Source of the DNA: an uncultured Desulfobacter sp.
GTDB taxonomy: Bacteria > Desulfobacterota > Desulfobacteria > Desulfobacterales > Desulfobacteraceae
Direction: 5' to 3'
Length of the DNA: 64,000 nt
Assembly: GCF_963664415.1 (NCBI RefSeq)
Contig: NZ_OY761442.1
Location: forward strand, 310,001 to 374,000
Shown: positions 42,299 through 51,370 of the stretch, in pieces
Numbering within the stretch: the stretch's first letter is position 1
Layout of the letters: each line of letters opens with the position of its first letter
Position numbers and translations under genes: made by a program
The notes under the pieces: model-generated
Seen by the model: the letters and a program-made list of their open reading frames with translations, nothing else
Told to the model about the DNA's origin: nothing
Databases searched by the model: none

Positions 42299-42454
42299 CT
42301 ATTCGTTTTTACCTGTGCTCTCTTTTTTTTCAGCCGAATTACAGGAACAAGGATGTCCGCCGTCTTTCCCATGGCATTTTTCTATTTGTTCCGGTGTGCA
42401 GTTTTCAGGTTTGTATTTGAGTTTTTTCGGATCCATACATTTACAGTTACACAT
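42299..42454 (-). CDS. Small cysteine-rich protein, unknown function
   Basis: A 51-codon gene reads MCNCKCMDPKKLKYKPENCT, then PEQIEKCHGKDGGHPCSCN. The start at 42454 has AAGGAGA eight bases upstream, a strong ribosome site. Seven cysteines lie in CxCxC, C, C and CxC groups with two histidines, suited to binding zinc or an Fe-S cluster. The rest is charged and soluble. It lies between the membrane protein and lysS with about 170 bases on its 3' side. I recall similar short proteins in sulfate reducers but cannot name a function. Confidence 0.72.
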   Translation of the reverse strand: MCNCKCMDPKKLKYKPENCTPEQIEKCHGKDGGHPCSCNSAEKKESTGKNE

Positions 42455-42648
42455 CTAATTCTCCTTTCCTTAAACGATGGATAATACATATGTCATATCT
42501 TGTGCGTATGACATTCAATGTACAATTGGTACCTCTGCTAAACCTTCTTATACTTTTTTCTGTTTTTTGGCAAATTTTGCTTTCAAAGCGTATGATTTAA
42601 AATTAACCGTAATTTTTTATGCGATTGTTTTTCCCTCCGGCACCGTCA

Positions 42649-42677
42649 TTGACAAGGCTATGCAAAAGCGCTATTTT
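42649..42677 (+). promoter_or_regulatory. Sigma-70-type promoter upstream of lysS
   Basis: TTGACA (42649-42654) and TATTTT (42672-42677) are 17 bases apart, an almost ideal vegetative promoter. It lies about 110 bases before the lysS ATG and could drive lysS-lolC-lolD and perhaps onward genes. The rest of 42455-42788 is AT-rich and shows no gene. Confidence 0.6.
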
Positions 42678-42788
42678 ACCATGTTTTATTCAAGGGGTTT
42701 ACCGTGCCCAAAAGTTTTAAATTAAAAGGCAGCACCCCTTTTTATGTATAAATCCGGAGCCTAAATATAAACGAAAGCAGCTATTTTT

Positions 42789-44267
42789 ATGGATAACAAA
42801 ACAAGCAAACTTCTTGATCTTCGTAAAGAAAAAATAAACGATCTTAAAGCCGAAGGCGTCAGCCTGTATCCCAATGATTTCAAACCGGATCATCGGGTTC
42901 ATGAAGTAAAGGCTATAATAGAAAAAGAAGCCGATACCTTGGGTGAAAATGGGCGTAAATTCTGCCTTGCCGGCCGTATGATGGCCGTTAATAAAATGGG
43001 GAAATCCTCATTTGTCAGATTTCAGGATGCCGGTGAACAATTGCAGGTATATATCCAGAAAAACAAGGTGGGAGATGATGTATATGCGTTGTTTAAAAAA
43101 TTGGACATTGGTGATTTTATTGGCGTTGAGGGACCTTTGTTCCAGACTAGAACCGGTGAATGGACCCTGCTTGCCGAAAATTTTAAGCTGTTATCCAAAT
43201 CCGTAAGGCCGCTGCCTGAAAAATTTCATGGCATCAAGGACCCTGAAAAAAGATACCGCCAGCGGTACCTTGATCTGATCATGAATGAAAACACCCGGCA
43301 GATATTTAAAAAACGAAGTGCCATTGTTGCTGCCATGAGACGTTTTTTCGATGAAAACGGATTCATGGAGGTGGAAACACCCATGATGCAGACATTGCCC
43401 GGCGGTGCTGAAGCGACACCCTTTAAAACCTGGCACAACGCCCTGGGGATGGAATTGTATCTGCGTATTGCACCGGAACTGTATCTGAAACGACTGGTGG
43501 TCGGCGGATTTGAAAAGGTGTTTGAAATTAACCGAAATTTCAGAAATGAAGGGGTCTCCACCCGGCATAATCCGGAGTTCACCATGGTTGAGTTCTACCA
43601 GGCCTATGCCACCTATGAAGATCTTATGAATCTTACCGAAGAGATGTTTTCCACCATCGTCACTGAGATTACCGGCGACAGCAAAGTTGAATACCAGGGC
43701 ATGACCATTGATTTTTCAAAGGGATGGAAACGCATATCCATGATCGATTCCCTATCGGAGATAGGCGGAGTTGATCCAGCCATTGTGAACGACACCCAGG
43801 CCTTGCTTGCCCACGCTGAAAAGGAAGATATTCAAATTGCCAAAAAAGATCGCCACGGCAAAGTGCTGACCAAGCTTTTTGATGCCCTTGTGGAGCCTAA
43901 GCTCATCCAGCCCACGTTTATTACCGGATATCCGGTGGAAGTCTCTCCTTTGTCCAGAAAAAGCGATTCCGATTCTGAACTTACGGATCGGTTTGAATTG
44001 TTCATTGCCGGCAGAGAGATCGCCAATGGATTTTCCGAAATCAATGATCCTGAAGACCAATATAACCGTTTTCTCATGCAGGTACGTCAACGCGATGAGG
44101 GCAATGATGAAGCCCATATCATGGATGCGGAGTATGTCGAAGCACTGGAATACGGTATGCCGCCCACAGCAGGTCAGGGAATCGGTATTGACCGTCTTGT
44201 CATGCTGCTGACCGATGCCGCCTCCATTAGAGAAGTCATTCTTTTTCCGCATATGAAAAACGTATAA
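42789..44267 (+). CDS. lysS: Lysyl-tRNA synthetase, class II
   Basis: The 492-residue protein joins an OB-fold anticodon-binding domain (CLAGRMMAVNKMGKSSFVRF) to a class II catalytic core. Motif 1 is FFDENGFMEVETPMMQ with LPGGAEATPF. Motif 2 is FEINRNFRNEGVSTRHNPEF with TMVEFYQAYATYED. Motif 3 is GQGIGIDRLVMLLT. It charges tRNA-Lys. It leads the rightward run, and lolC starts 17 bases after its stop, so they are likely cotranscribed. Confidence 0.97.
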   Translation: MDNKTSKLLDLRKEKINDLKAEGVSLYPNDFKPDHRVHEVKAIIEKEADTLGENGRKFCLAGRMMAVNKMGKSSFVRFQDAGEQLQVYIQKNKVGDDVYALFKKLDIGDFIGVEGPLFQTRTGEWTLLAENFKLLSKSVRPLPEKFHGIKDPEKRYRQRYLDLIMNENTRQIFKKRSAIVAAMRRFFDENGFMEVETPMMQTLPGGAEATPFKTWHNALGMELYLRIAPELYLKRLVVGGFEKVFEINRNFRNEGVSTRHNPEFTMVEFYQAYATYEDLMNLTEEMFSTIVTEITGDSKVEYQGMTIDFSKGWKRISMIDSLSEIGGVDPAIVNDTQALLAHAEKEDIQIAKKDRHGKVLTKLFDALVEPKLIQPTFITGYPVEVSPLSRKSDSDSELTDRFELFIAGREIANGFSEINDPEDQYNRFLMQVRQRDEGNDEAHIMDAEYVEALEYGMPPTAGQGIGIDRLVMLLTDAASIREVILFPHMKNV

Positions 44268-44284
44268 AGATAGAAAAGGTAGCT

Positions 44285-45508
44285 GTGGGTGCTGAATTTT
44301 TCATAGCCGGAAAATATCTGCGGGCCAAACGCAAGGAGGGATTCATCTCTTTGATTACCCTGCTGTCCGTGGCAGGTGTTATCCTCGGCGTCATGGCACT
44401 GGTGGTTGTCATTGCCGTCATGAGCGGATCGGAAACGGAATTTAGAAACAGAATCCTCGGACTGGAACCCCACATTCTGGCCATGAATTATTCCGGCCAT
44501 TTTAAACCTGATCCGGTCATGGAAGATAAGATCAGGCAGACTCCCGGGGTCACGGCCGTTTCTCCTATTTTATTCGGTCAGGCTATGATACGCACAGCCA
44601 ACTCTTTTTCCGGCATTATTCTCAGGGGTATTGAGCCGGAAAAAGGGGCCGCAATGATCAAAGGGTACACCGTCGAAGATCTTGATACCGCATTGAACAA
44701 AACCAAGACCTCAAACGGCCTTCCCGGTATTATCCTTGGACAGTCCCTGGCCCATACCGTAGGGGTGATGGAAGGCGACCGGGTGATCCTGATGTCGGCA
44801 TCGGGTCTCATTTCCCCCATGGGACAAATTCCGTCCATGAAGCAGTTTGTGGTCACCGGCACCTTCAAATCCGGCATGTCCGAATACGATTCCAGTCTGG
44901 CCTATGCCCGGCTGGATCAGGTCCAGGCCCTTGTGGGGGCCAAAGGTGAAATTTCAGCTTTCGGTATATGGACTGATCAAATATTCAAAGTAAAAGAGTT
45001 AAGCCAAGACGGGCTTGGATTTATTCAGTATCCATATTATCTGCGCAACTGGATGGATATCAATCATAGTCTTTTTTCAGCCCTTAAACTTGAAAAAACC
45101 GCCATGTTTGTTATTCTGACGCTGATCATTCTTGTGGCGGCATTTAATATTGCGTCGGCATTGATCATGATGGTTATGGAAAAAACCCGTGATATTGCTG
45201 TATTAAAAGCCATGGGCGCCACAAATACCATGATCCGTCGTATTTTCATAATTAAGGGGATGATTATCGGCATAATCGGTACGGGTATCGGGACAACTTT
45301 TGGGGTGGTGATCTGTTACATCCTTAAACGATACGAATTTATCAAGCTACCTGAGGCCTATCCTTTTTCCACTCTTCCGGTTCAGCTTGAATATTCGGAT
45401 GTTATTTTAACCGCAGTATCCGCGTTGGTGATTTGTTTTTTGTCCACCTTGTATCCGTCGTATAAAGCGTCGCGAATGAATCCGGTGGAGGCCATAAGAT
45501 ATGGGTGA
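44285..45508 (+). CDS. lolC: Lipoprotein-releasing ABC transporter permease LolC/LolE
   Basis: This has the MacB/LolCE topology: one N-terminal helix (LITLLSVAGVILGVMALVVV), a long periplasmic domain (about residues 50-265) and a C-terminal FtsX unit of three helices (FVILTLIILVAAFNIASALI ... KTRDIAVLKAMGATNTMIRR). It extracts mature lipoproteins from the inner membrane for the outer membrane. A single permease gene is present, so it probably works as a homodimer, as in LolF-type systems. The start is a GTG (44285) with AAAGG upstream. The 3' end overlaps lolD by eight bases. Confidence 0.94.
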   Translation: MGAEFFIAGKYLRAKRKEGFISLITLLSVAGVILGVMALVVVIAVMSGSETEFRNRILGLEPHILAMNYSGHFKPDPVMEDKIRQTPGVTAVSPILFGQAMIRTANSFSGIILRGIEPEKGAAMIKGYTVEDLDTALNKTKTSNGLPGIILGQSLAHTVGVMEGDRVILMSASGLISPMGQIPSMKQFVVTGTFKSGMSEYDSSLAYARLDQVQALVGAKGEISAFGIWTDQIFKVKELSQDGLGFIQYPYYLRNWMDINHSLFSALKLEKTAMFVILTLIILVAAFNIASALIMMVMEKTRDIAVLKAMGATNTMIRRIFIIKGMIIGIIGTGIGTTFGVVICYILKRYEFIKLPEAYPFSTLPVQLEYSDVILTAVSALVICFLSTLYPSYKASRMNPVEAIRYG

Positions 45509-46184
45509 TCCGCCGCTGATTCAACTGAATGGGGTTTCACGGTCTTTTGTATCCAAAACAACGTCCTTGGACATTCTCTACAAGGCAGATATATCCATAC
45601 AACAGGGTGAGACCATTGCCGTTGTGGGCGCTTCCGGTATTGGCAAATCAACCTTGCTTAACATCATCGGCACCCTTGACAGGCCGGATGAGGGGAAGCA
45701 GCGCTTTGGCGGTGAAGATATCCTGACGTATAATGATGAAAAGCTTGCTGCCTTTAGAAATAAAAATATTGGTTTTGTTTTTCAATTTCACTATTTGCTC
45801 CAGGGATTTACATCCGTTGAAAATGTCATGCTGCCTGGGTTAATCAGTGGTAAATCTAAAAAAACTATTGAAAAACATGCAGTAAATATGCTTGAAAGAG
45901 TAGGACTTGGTGCCCGAATCGAATACAGGGTAGAAGACCTGTCCGGTGGCGAGCAGCAGCGGGTGGCCATTGCAAGGGCGCTTGTTATGGCACCGGCCTT
46001 GTTATTGGCTGACGAACCCACCGGTAATCTGGATCAAAAGAACAGTCGCGCGGTTCACCAGTTGTTAAAAGAACTTAACAAGGAAATGGGCATGACGATT
46101 ATCGTGGTCACCCATAATTCAGAACTATCCGGTTTAATGAACAGAAGAGTAACGTTGAAAGACGGAAAAATCGTACCGGTTTAA
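45501..46184 (+). CDS. lolD: Lipoprotein-releasing ABC transporter ATPase LolD
   Basis: A 227-residue ABC ATPase. Walker A is VVGASGIGKSTLLNII, the Q-loop FVFQFHYLLQGFTSVENVML, the signature EDLSGGEQQRVAIARAL, Walker B LLLADEPTGNLD and the H-loop VVTHN. It powers the LolC permease. The start codon lies within the permease's end (eight-base overlap), showing translational coupling. bamA follows after 43 bases. Confidence 0.95.
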   Translation: MGDPPLIQLNGVSRSFVSKTTSLDILYKADISIQQGETIAVVGASGIGKSTLLNIIGTLDRPDEGKQRFGGEDILTYNDEKLAAFRNKNIGFVFQFHYLLQGFTSVENVMLPGLISGKSKKTIEKHAVNMLERVGLGARIEYRVEDLSGGEQQRVAIARALVMAPALLLADEPTGNLDQKNSRAVHQLLKELNKEMGMTIIVVTHNSELSGLMNRRVTLKDGKIVPV

Positions 46185-46227
46185 TAGATATATATATTTA
46201 TTTAAGATAAATTGCTTAGGACTATTT

Positions 46228-48864
46228 ATGAGAAAATTTAAGTTTAGTGTATTGCTTGCCGCTTTTTTCTATGTTTTAGGAACAGGCTTTGTGTCTGCCG
46301 AGGAGCAGGTCGCAGTAGCATTATTCCCCTTTCATGTCCAGGCAGAGCAGCCCGATGAAAAAATTGTGGCGGCCGTGTCAAAAATGCTGAAGGAAAAACT
46401 TGAAAAAGACGGTGCGAAAGTTGTGATCACAGACATCTTTGTTGATACATCTGACTGGGGCTATGACCAATTCCACCAGGAGGGTATTCGCTTAGGTGTT
46501 GACTGGATCATTACCGGCGATATTTTCATAGCCGGACAGGCGTTGAGTATTGATTCGCAAATGCACAATGTATATGAAAAACAGGCGCCTTTAACCTTTT
46601 TTTCACAATCTCCAAGCCTATCCGAATTGTATGCAGGCATCACCTCCCTTGAAAAAAGTATTATCGGCGAACTATTTGAGCAAAAAATTATTTCAGCCAT
46701 AAGCATCAAAGGCAATGTACGTGTTGATTCTGATGCCATCCAAAGGGTGATCTCATCCAAGGTCGGCGATCTTTTAACCGGCACCAGCTTAAACAATGAT
46801 CTGAACAGCGTTTATAAAATGGGGTATTTTGATGATGTAGTAGTTAAAAAACAGAACATGGATAGAGGGGTCGAGGTTATTTTTGAAGTCCGGGAAAAAC
46901 CCAGCGTCCGAAATATCCGCTTTGAAAACAATAACATTTATGAGGATAAGGAATTATTTGAGGTGGTGGCTACCTCCACCGGATCTATTCTCAATGCATA
47001 TAAGCTGAACAATGATGTAAATAAACTCAAACGGCTGTATTATGAAAAAAATTATCATAACTGTCGAATTTCCTATGATATCAAGCCACTGGAAAACCAT
47101 CAGGCAGATGTTGTTTTCAATATAGAAGAAGGTGAAAAAGTAAGAATTACCGCCATTGAATTTGAGGGCAATAAGTATTTTGACGACGATGATATAAAAG
47201 ACCAGATGCAGACCCGGGAAAAGGGGTTTTGGTCCTTTATTACATCCTCAGGTGATCTTGATGAAACAGAACTTGACAATGATGTACTTCGCATCGAAGC
47301 CTTTTATAAAAATAATGGATTTATCAATGTTAAAGTATCTGACCCTGTAGTGAATATGGGTAAAGAAGAGATAAGCATTCAGTTTAAAATTGATGAGGGA
47401 GAACAATATAAAAATGGAGCGGTCGGCGTTAAAGGTGATATCCTTACCACGGAAGAAGAACTATTAGCGCTTTTACTTTCCCCTAAATCTGAATTGTATA
47501 ACCGGGAACTTATCCGCAAGGATATGATCACGCTGAACGATTTTTATGCCAACCAGGGATATGCCAATGTCAGGGTCATTCCAAGGGTGGATAAAAATGA
47601 TGCCGAAGCCATTGTGAATATAAGCTTTGACATTGAAAAAGGGCCCCTTGTCTACTTTAACCGCATTGTTATTACCGGCAATAATAAAACCAGGGACAAA
47701 GTAATCCGAAGAGAGCTTGCCATTGAGGAGCAGGGGCTTTACAGTATGAAAAAAATTCAGCGCTCCAATAGAAACCTGGTTTTCAAAGACTATTTCCAGA
47801 ATATCGATATTAAACCGGTTAAAACCAAAGAAGAAAATAAACGCGATGTTCATGTCACCGTAGAAGAAAAACCCACTGGTAACTTTTCTTTTGGCGGCGG
47901 TTTTTCAAGTGATGACGGACCTTTTGGCCAGTTTTCTGTTGAAGAGCGTAACCTTTTCGGCAAAGGCCAGACGGGCAAATTCACCATCCGGATGTCCGGA
48001 GAAACTGCGTTGTATGATATCGGATTTACTGAACCCTGGCTGTTTGACAGGCCTATATCAGCCGGATTTAATATTTATAAATTTGAGCACGAGTACGATC
48101 ATTATGATAAAAATGCCTACGGGCTCACCCTGCGGGCTGCCTCCCGCAGGTTCTGGGATTACACCACCATTGGCTTGGTTTACAACATTGAAAAGTTTGA
48201 TATCGATGATGTTGAAGAAGAAAATACATCGGTTTCAGAGGGTTCCTATCTGACATCAAGCATTATGCCCTATATCAGTTATGATTCAAGAAATCACAAT
48301 TTTTTACCCACCGAGGGCATGTATCACAAACTATCCATTGAATATGCAGGAGAAATTTTAGGCGGCGAGATTGATTTTACCAAATATCTTGTTGAATCCG
48401 CCGCATTTTTTCCTTTATTCTGGAAATTTTCAGTCGGACTTTACGCCAAGGGGGGGTATCTTGATGACAGAACCGATGGCGATCCGGATATAGACTGGGA
48501 GCGCTTCTATCTTGGTGGTATCAATTCCATCAGAGGATTTGACGATACGGACATCAACGGAACCCGGGATGGGTCTGATATTGAGGTCGGTGGTGAAATG
48601 TATTGCCAGTTCAATATTGAAATGATGTTTCCCATTGCCGAGGAACAGGCTGTTTACGGCGTTCTTTTCTATGACAGGGGCGATGTCTATAATCATGGTG
48701 AAAATATCGACTTGGGCGATCAATATTCCAGCTCTGGTTTAGAGCTAAGATGGAATTCTCCCATGGGACCCATCAGATTGGCCTATGGTATTGTTCTAGA
48801 CGGAAAAGATGTTAAGAGTACCGGTGATGGTCAGTTTGACTTTTCCATTGGTGCATTTTTCTAA
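46228..48864 (+). CDS. bamA: Outer-membrane assembly factor BamA with extra N-terminal domain
   Basis: BamA folds beta-barrel proteins into the outer membrane. A signal peptide (1-24) is followed by about 130 residues (VALFPFHVQAEQPDEKIVAA ... DWIITGDIFIAGQALSID) not found in the E. coli protein. These resemble the N-terminal alpha/beta fold of TolB-like proteins. Five POTRA domains follow (IKGNVRVDSDAIQRVIS, EFEGNKYFDDDDIKDQM, VITGNNKTRDKVIRRELAI). The 16-strand barrel has the lid-loop motif GGINSIRGFDDTDI (RGF) and ends in FSIGAFF. Length is 878 against 810 in E. coli. It lies directly before skp and lpxD. Confidence 0.95.
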   Translation: MRKFKFSVLLAAFFYVLGTGFVSAEEQVAVALFPFHVQAEQPDEKIVAAVSKMLKEKLEKDGAKVVITDIFVDTSDWGYDQFHQEGIRLGVDWIITGDIFIAGQALSIDSQMHNVYEKQAPLTFFSQSPSLSELYAGITSLEKSIIGELFEQKIISAISIKGNVRVDSDAIQRVISSKVGDLLTGTSLNNDLNSVYKMGYFDDVVVKKQNMDRGVEVIFEVREKPSVRNIRFENNNIYEDKELFEVVATSTGSILNAYKLNNDVNKLKRLYYEKNYHNCRISYDIKPLENHQADVVFNIEEGEKVRITAIEFEGNKYFDDDDIKDQMQTREKGFWSFITSSGDLDETELDNDVLRIEAFYKNNGFINVKVSDPVVNMGKEEISIQFKIDEGEQYKNGAVGVKGDILTTEEELLALLLSPKSELYNRELIRKDMITLNDFYANQGYANVRVIPRVDKNDAEAIVNISFDIEKGPLVYFNRIVITGNNKTRDKVIRRELAIEEQGLYSMKKIQRSNRNLVFKDYFQNIDIKPVKTKEENKRDVHVTVEEKPTGNFSFGGGFSSDDGPFGQFSVEERNLFGKGQTGKFTIRMSGETALYDIGFTEPWLFDRPISAGFNIYKFEHEYDHYDKNAYGLTLRAASRRFWDYTTIGLVYNIEKFDIDDVEEENTSVSEGSYLTSSIMPYISYDSRNHNFLPTEGMYHKLSIEYAGEILGGEIDFTKYLVESAAFFPLFWKFSVGLYAKGGYLDDRTDGDPDIDWERFYLGGINSIRGFDDTDINGTRDGSDIEVGGEMYCQFNIEMMFPIAEEQAVYGVLFYDRGDVYNHGENIDLGDQYSSSGLELRWNSPMGPIRLAYGIVLDGKDVKSTGDGQFDFSIGAFF

Positions 48865-48987
48865 CACCTAAGGGCTTGAGCTGGTCTATCAAAACCAGGA
48901 CTCAACTCATAATACAATATAAAGGTAATTAACGACTCATTGATACTTTTATATTAGAATAATAAAATTTTATCTTCGGAGGCATAA

Positions 48988-49521
48988 ATGAAAAAAAGCA
49001 TTATTATTCCGGCAGTTTTGATGATTGCTGCAATGTTTACTTGCAGCGCTTTTGCAGCGGATGCGGCTAAAATCGGTGTGGTTAGTTTTGAAAAAATTTT
49101 GAAGGAATCCAGTGCCGGCAAAGTGATGCAAAAAGACCTCAAGGCCAAGCTTACTGAACTTCAGGGAAAACTCCAGGCTGAAGAACAAAAAGTTAAAGAC
49201 ATGTCAGCCGCCTTGGAACGAGAAGCGCTTGTTCTTAGTGCTGAAAAGAAACTTGAACGTCAAAGGGAATTGCGGGACAAAGCGGATGACCTAAAAAAAA
49301 TGAATGCCGACTATACCCAGGAAATGAAGATCCTTCAGAACAAGCGGATGAATCAAATGCAAAAAGAGGTCTTTGACATCGCCAACGAATTAGGCAAGGC
49401 CCAAGGGTATATGTTAATCATTGAACAAAAAGTCGCCGGTGTTATCTATGCTGCAGATCAAGTGGATATCACGGATCAGGTAATCAAAAAATACAATTCA
49501 ACATACGCGAAGAAACAATAA
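48988..49521 (+). CDS. skp: OmpH/Skp-family periplasmic chaperone
   Basis: A signal peptide (1-23, ending AFA-AD) precedes a short strand (AAKIGVVSFEKILKESSAGK) and long charged coiled-coil helices (VMQKDLKAKLTELQGKLQAE through ILQNKRMNQMQKEV). It ends in LIIEQKVAGVIYAADQVDIT, as in Skp. The 177-residue length is typical. Skp carries unfolded outer-membrane proteins to BamA, the gene just upstream. GGAGG lies five bases before the ATG. Confidence 0.93.
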   Translation: MKKSIIIPAVLMIAAMFTCSAFAADAAKIGVVSFEKILKESSAGKVMQKDLKAKLTELQGKLQAEEQKVKDMSAALEREALVLSAEKKLERQRELRDKADDLKKMNADYTQEMKILQNKRMNQMQKEVFDIANELGKAQGYMLIIEQKVAGVIYAADQVDITDQVIKKYNSTYAKKQ

Positions 49522-49524
49522 TTC

Positions 49525-50562
49525 ATGCTTACAGCAGAACAAATTGCTGCAATGGTCAATGCCCGGATACATGGGGATCCGGGTACAATCATTTCTGGGG
49601 TATCCTCCTTTGACGATGCCGGGCCAAATGATCTTACCTTTGCGGTGGATCACTCTTTTTTTTCCCGGCTGGATGAAACAAAGGCCGGAATGATACTTGT
49701 TTCCAATGACGCCCCTGAGGTTTCCGGTATCACTCTTCTTTATACGGCTAATCCGAAACTTGCATTTTTTAAGGTCGTAGAGCACCTGATGCCTGAAGAG
49801 CCGTTGGAAGAATTTATTCACCCTTCGGCGGTGATTGCAGATAACTGCATTATCGGCCAGGGAACACGCATTGATGCCCATGTCAGTATCGGGCCCGGAT
49901 GCACAATCGGCAGTCATGTCCACATTATGGCCAATACGGTGATCGGGAAACAATGCCGGATCAATGATTCCTGCCGGATCAGTTCCAATGTTACCTTGGT
50001 TGATAAAACACGGATCGGAAAGCAGTCTATTATTCATCCCAATTGTGTTATCGGCTCTGACGGGTTTGGGTTTGTCCAGGACGGTTACGCCCATGCTAAA
50101 CTGGTACATACAGGATACGTCCAAATCGGTGATTGTTGTGAAATTGGTGCTTGTAATACCATTGACAGGGGAACCTTAGGCATAACCCGTATCGGAAACG
50201 GCGTTAAAACGGACAATCAGGTTCATATCGCCCACAATGTTAAAATCGGGGATAATACACTTGTGGTGGCCCAGGTGGGTATTGCCGGTAGCACAACCAT
50301 TGGTAAAAATGTAATTATTGCCGGAAAAGCCGGTATTTCCGGGCATCTTAAGATAGGAGACGGTGTTATTGTCGGTCCCTATGCCGGCGTCAGCGCCAAT
50401 GTTTCTCCAGGGGATATCGTTTCAGGCATCCCCCATATGTCCCACAAAATTTGGCTTAAAGTATCCCGTATCATACCCCGGCTACCCAGTTTAAGAACAC
50501 GACTGCTTTCCCTTGAAAAACGGCTGAAAAAGCTGGAAAGCAACCGGACGGAGCAACCATGA
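49525..50562 (+). CDS. lpxD: UDP-3-O-acylglucosamine N-acyltransferase LpxD
   Basis: LpxD adds the second acyl chain in lipid A synthesis. An N-terminal uridine-binding domain (GVSSFDDAGPNDLTFAVDHS) precedes the left-handed beta-helix of hexapeptide repeats. Catalytic His lies in DNQVHIAHNVKIGDN, and GSDGFGFVQDG is typical. A C-terminal helix (LRTRLLSLEKRLKKLE) closes the protein. Length 345 is normal. It starts four bases after skp and overlaps lpxA by four (ATGA). Confidence 0.96.
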   Translation: MLTAEQIAAMVNARIHGDPGTIISGVSSFDDAGPNDLTFAVDHSFFSRLDETKAGMILVSNDAPEVSGITLLYTANPKLAFFKVVEHLMPEEPLEEFIHPSAVIADNCIIGQGTRIDAHVSIGPGCTIGSHVHIMANTVIGKQCRINDSCRISSNVTLVDKTRIGKQSIIHPNCVIGSDGFGFVQDGYAHAKLVHTGYVQIGDCCEIGACNTIDRGTLGITRIGNGVKTDNQVHIAHNVKIGDNTLVVAQVGIAGSTTIGKNVIIAGKAGISGHLKIGDGVIVGPYAGVSANVSPGDIVSGIPHMSHKIWLKVSRIIPRLPSLRTRLLSLEKRLKKLESNRTEQP

Positions 50563-51365
50563 CCGAAACCAATCAACAGATTCACCCAATTCATCCTATT
50601 CATCCAACGGCAATTATTGATCCATCTGCCAGGATAGATGAGAATGTTACTATTGGCCCTTATACCATTGTCAAAGGCGATGTTACCATTGGATCCGGCA
50701 CAACCATCGGGCCTCATTGCACCATTGACGATCATGTCACCATCGGCCCGGACTGTAATATTTTTCAGTACGCTTCCATTGGCGGCGCTCCCCAGGATCT
50801 TAAATTTCACGGTGAAACCACTCATCTGACCATCGGCAGGGGGACCATTATCCGTGAATTTGCCACTGTCAACAGGGGTACGGGGTTTGGCGGCGGGTTA
50901 ACTGCGGTGGGAGAAGAAAATTATCTGATGGCCTATACCCACGTTGCCCACGACTGCAAAACCGGCAAAGGCGTCATTCTTGCCAACAACGCGACCCTTG
51001 CCGGACATATTGAGATAGGGAATTATGCCACGATAGGTGGTCTTGTGGCCATCCATCAATTTGTCAAAATCGGAGACTATGCCTATATCGGCGGTAAATC
51101 CGCAGTGGTTAAAGACATTCCTCCTTTTGTGATTGCCGCAGGTGACAGGGCTACACTGCATGGATTGAATAATGTGGGCCTCAAGCGCCACAATTTTGAT
51201 ACGCTCGTCGTCCGTCAATTGAAAAAAGCGTACCGGATATTTTTTCGGATCGGACTGACCGTGACCCAGGCCGTGGAAAGAACCAAAGCAGAAGTGGAGC
51301 AACTTCCTGAAGTTGTCGCTTTTATTGAATTTATTAAAAATTCCAATCGTGGGGTGACCCGTTAA
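50559..51365 (+). CDS. lpxA: UDP-N-acetylglucosamine O-acyltransferase LpxA
   Basis: LpxA performs the first lipid A step. Hexapeptide repeats begin at IHPTAIIDPSARIDENVTIG. The catalytic His segment is LMAYTHVAHDCKTGKG and the substrate loop is GAPQDLKFHGE. The C-terminal helical domain begins HGLNNVGLKRHNF. It has 268 residues. It follows lpxD directly. The fabZ gene that commonly separates the two in other proteobacteria is absent here. Confidence 0.96.
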   Translation: MTETNQQIHPIHPIHPTAIIDPSARIDENVTIGPYTIVKGDVTIGSGTTIGPHCTIDDHVTIGPDCNIFQYASIGGAPQDLKFHGETTHLTIGRGTIIREFATVNRGTGFGGGLTAVGEENYLMAYTHVAHDCKTGKGVILANNATLAGHIEIGNYATIGGLVAIHQFVKIGDYAYIGGKSAVVKDIPPFVIAAGDRATLHGLNNVGLKRHNFDTLVVRQLKKAYRIFFRIGLTVTQAVERTKAEVEQLPEVVAFIEFIKNSNRGVTR

Positions 51366-51370
51366 TTTTC

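Noticed and set aside
42225..42458. Frame of 77 codons on the + strand upstream of lysS
   Set aside because: It is antisense to the Cys-rich small protein, which has a far better ribosome site and composition.
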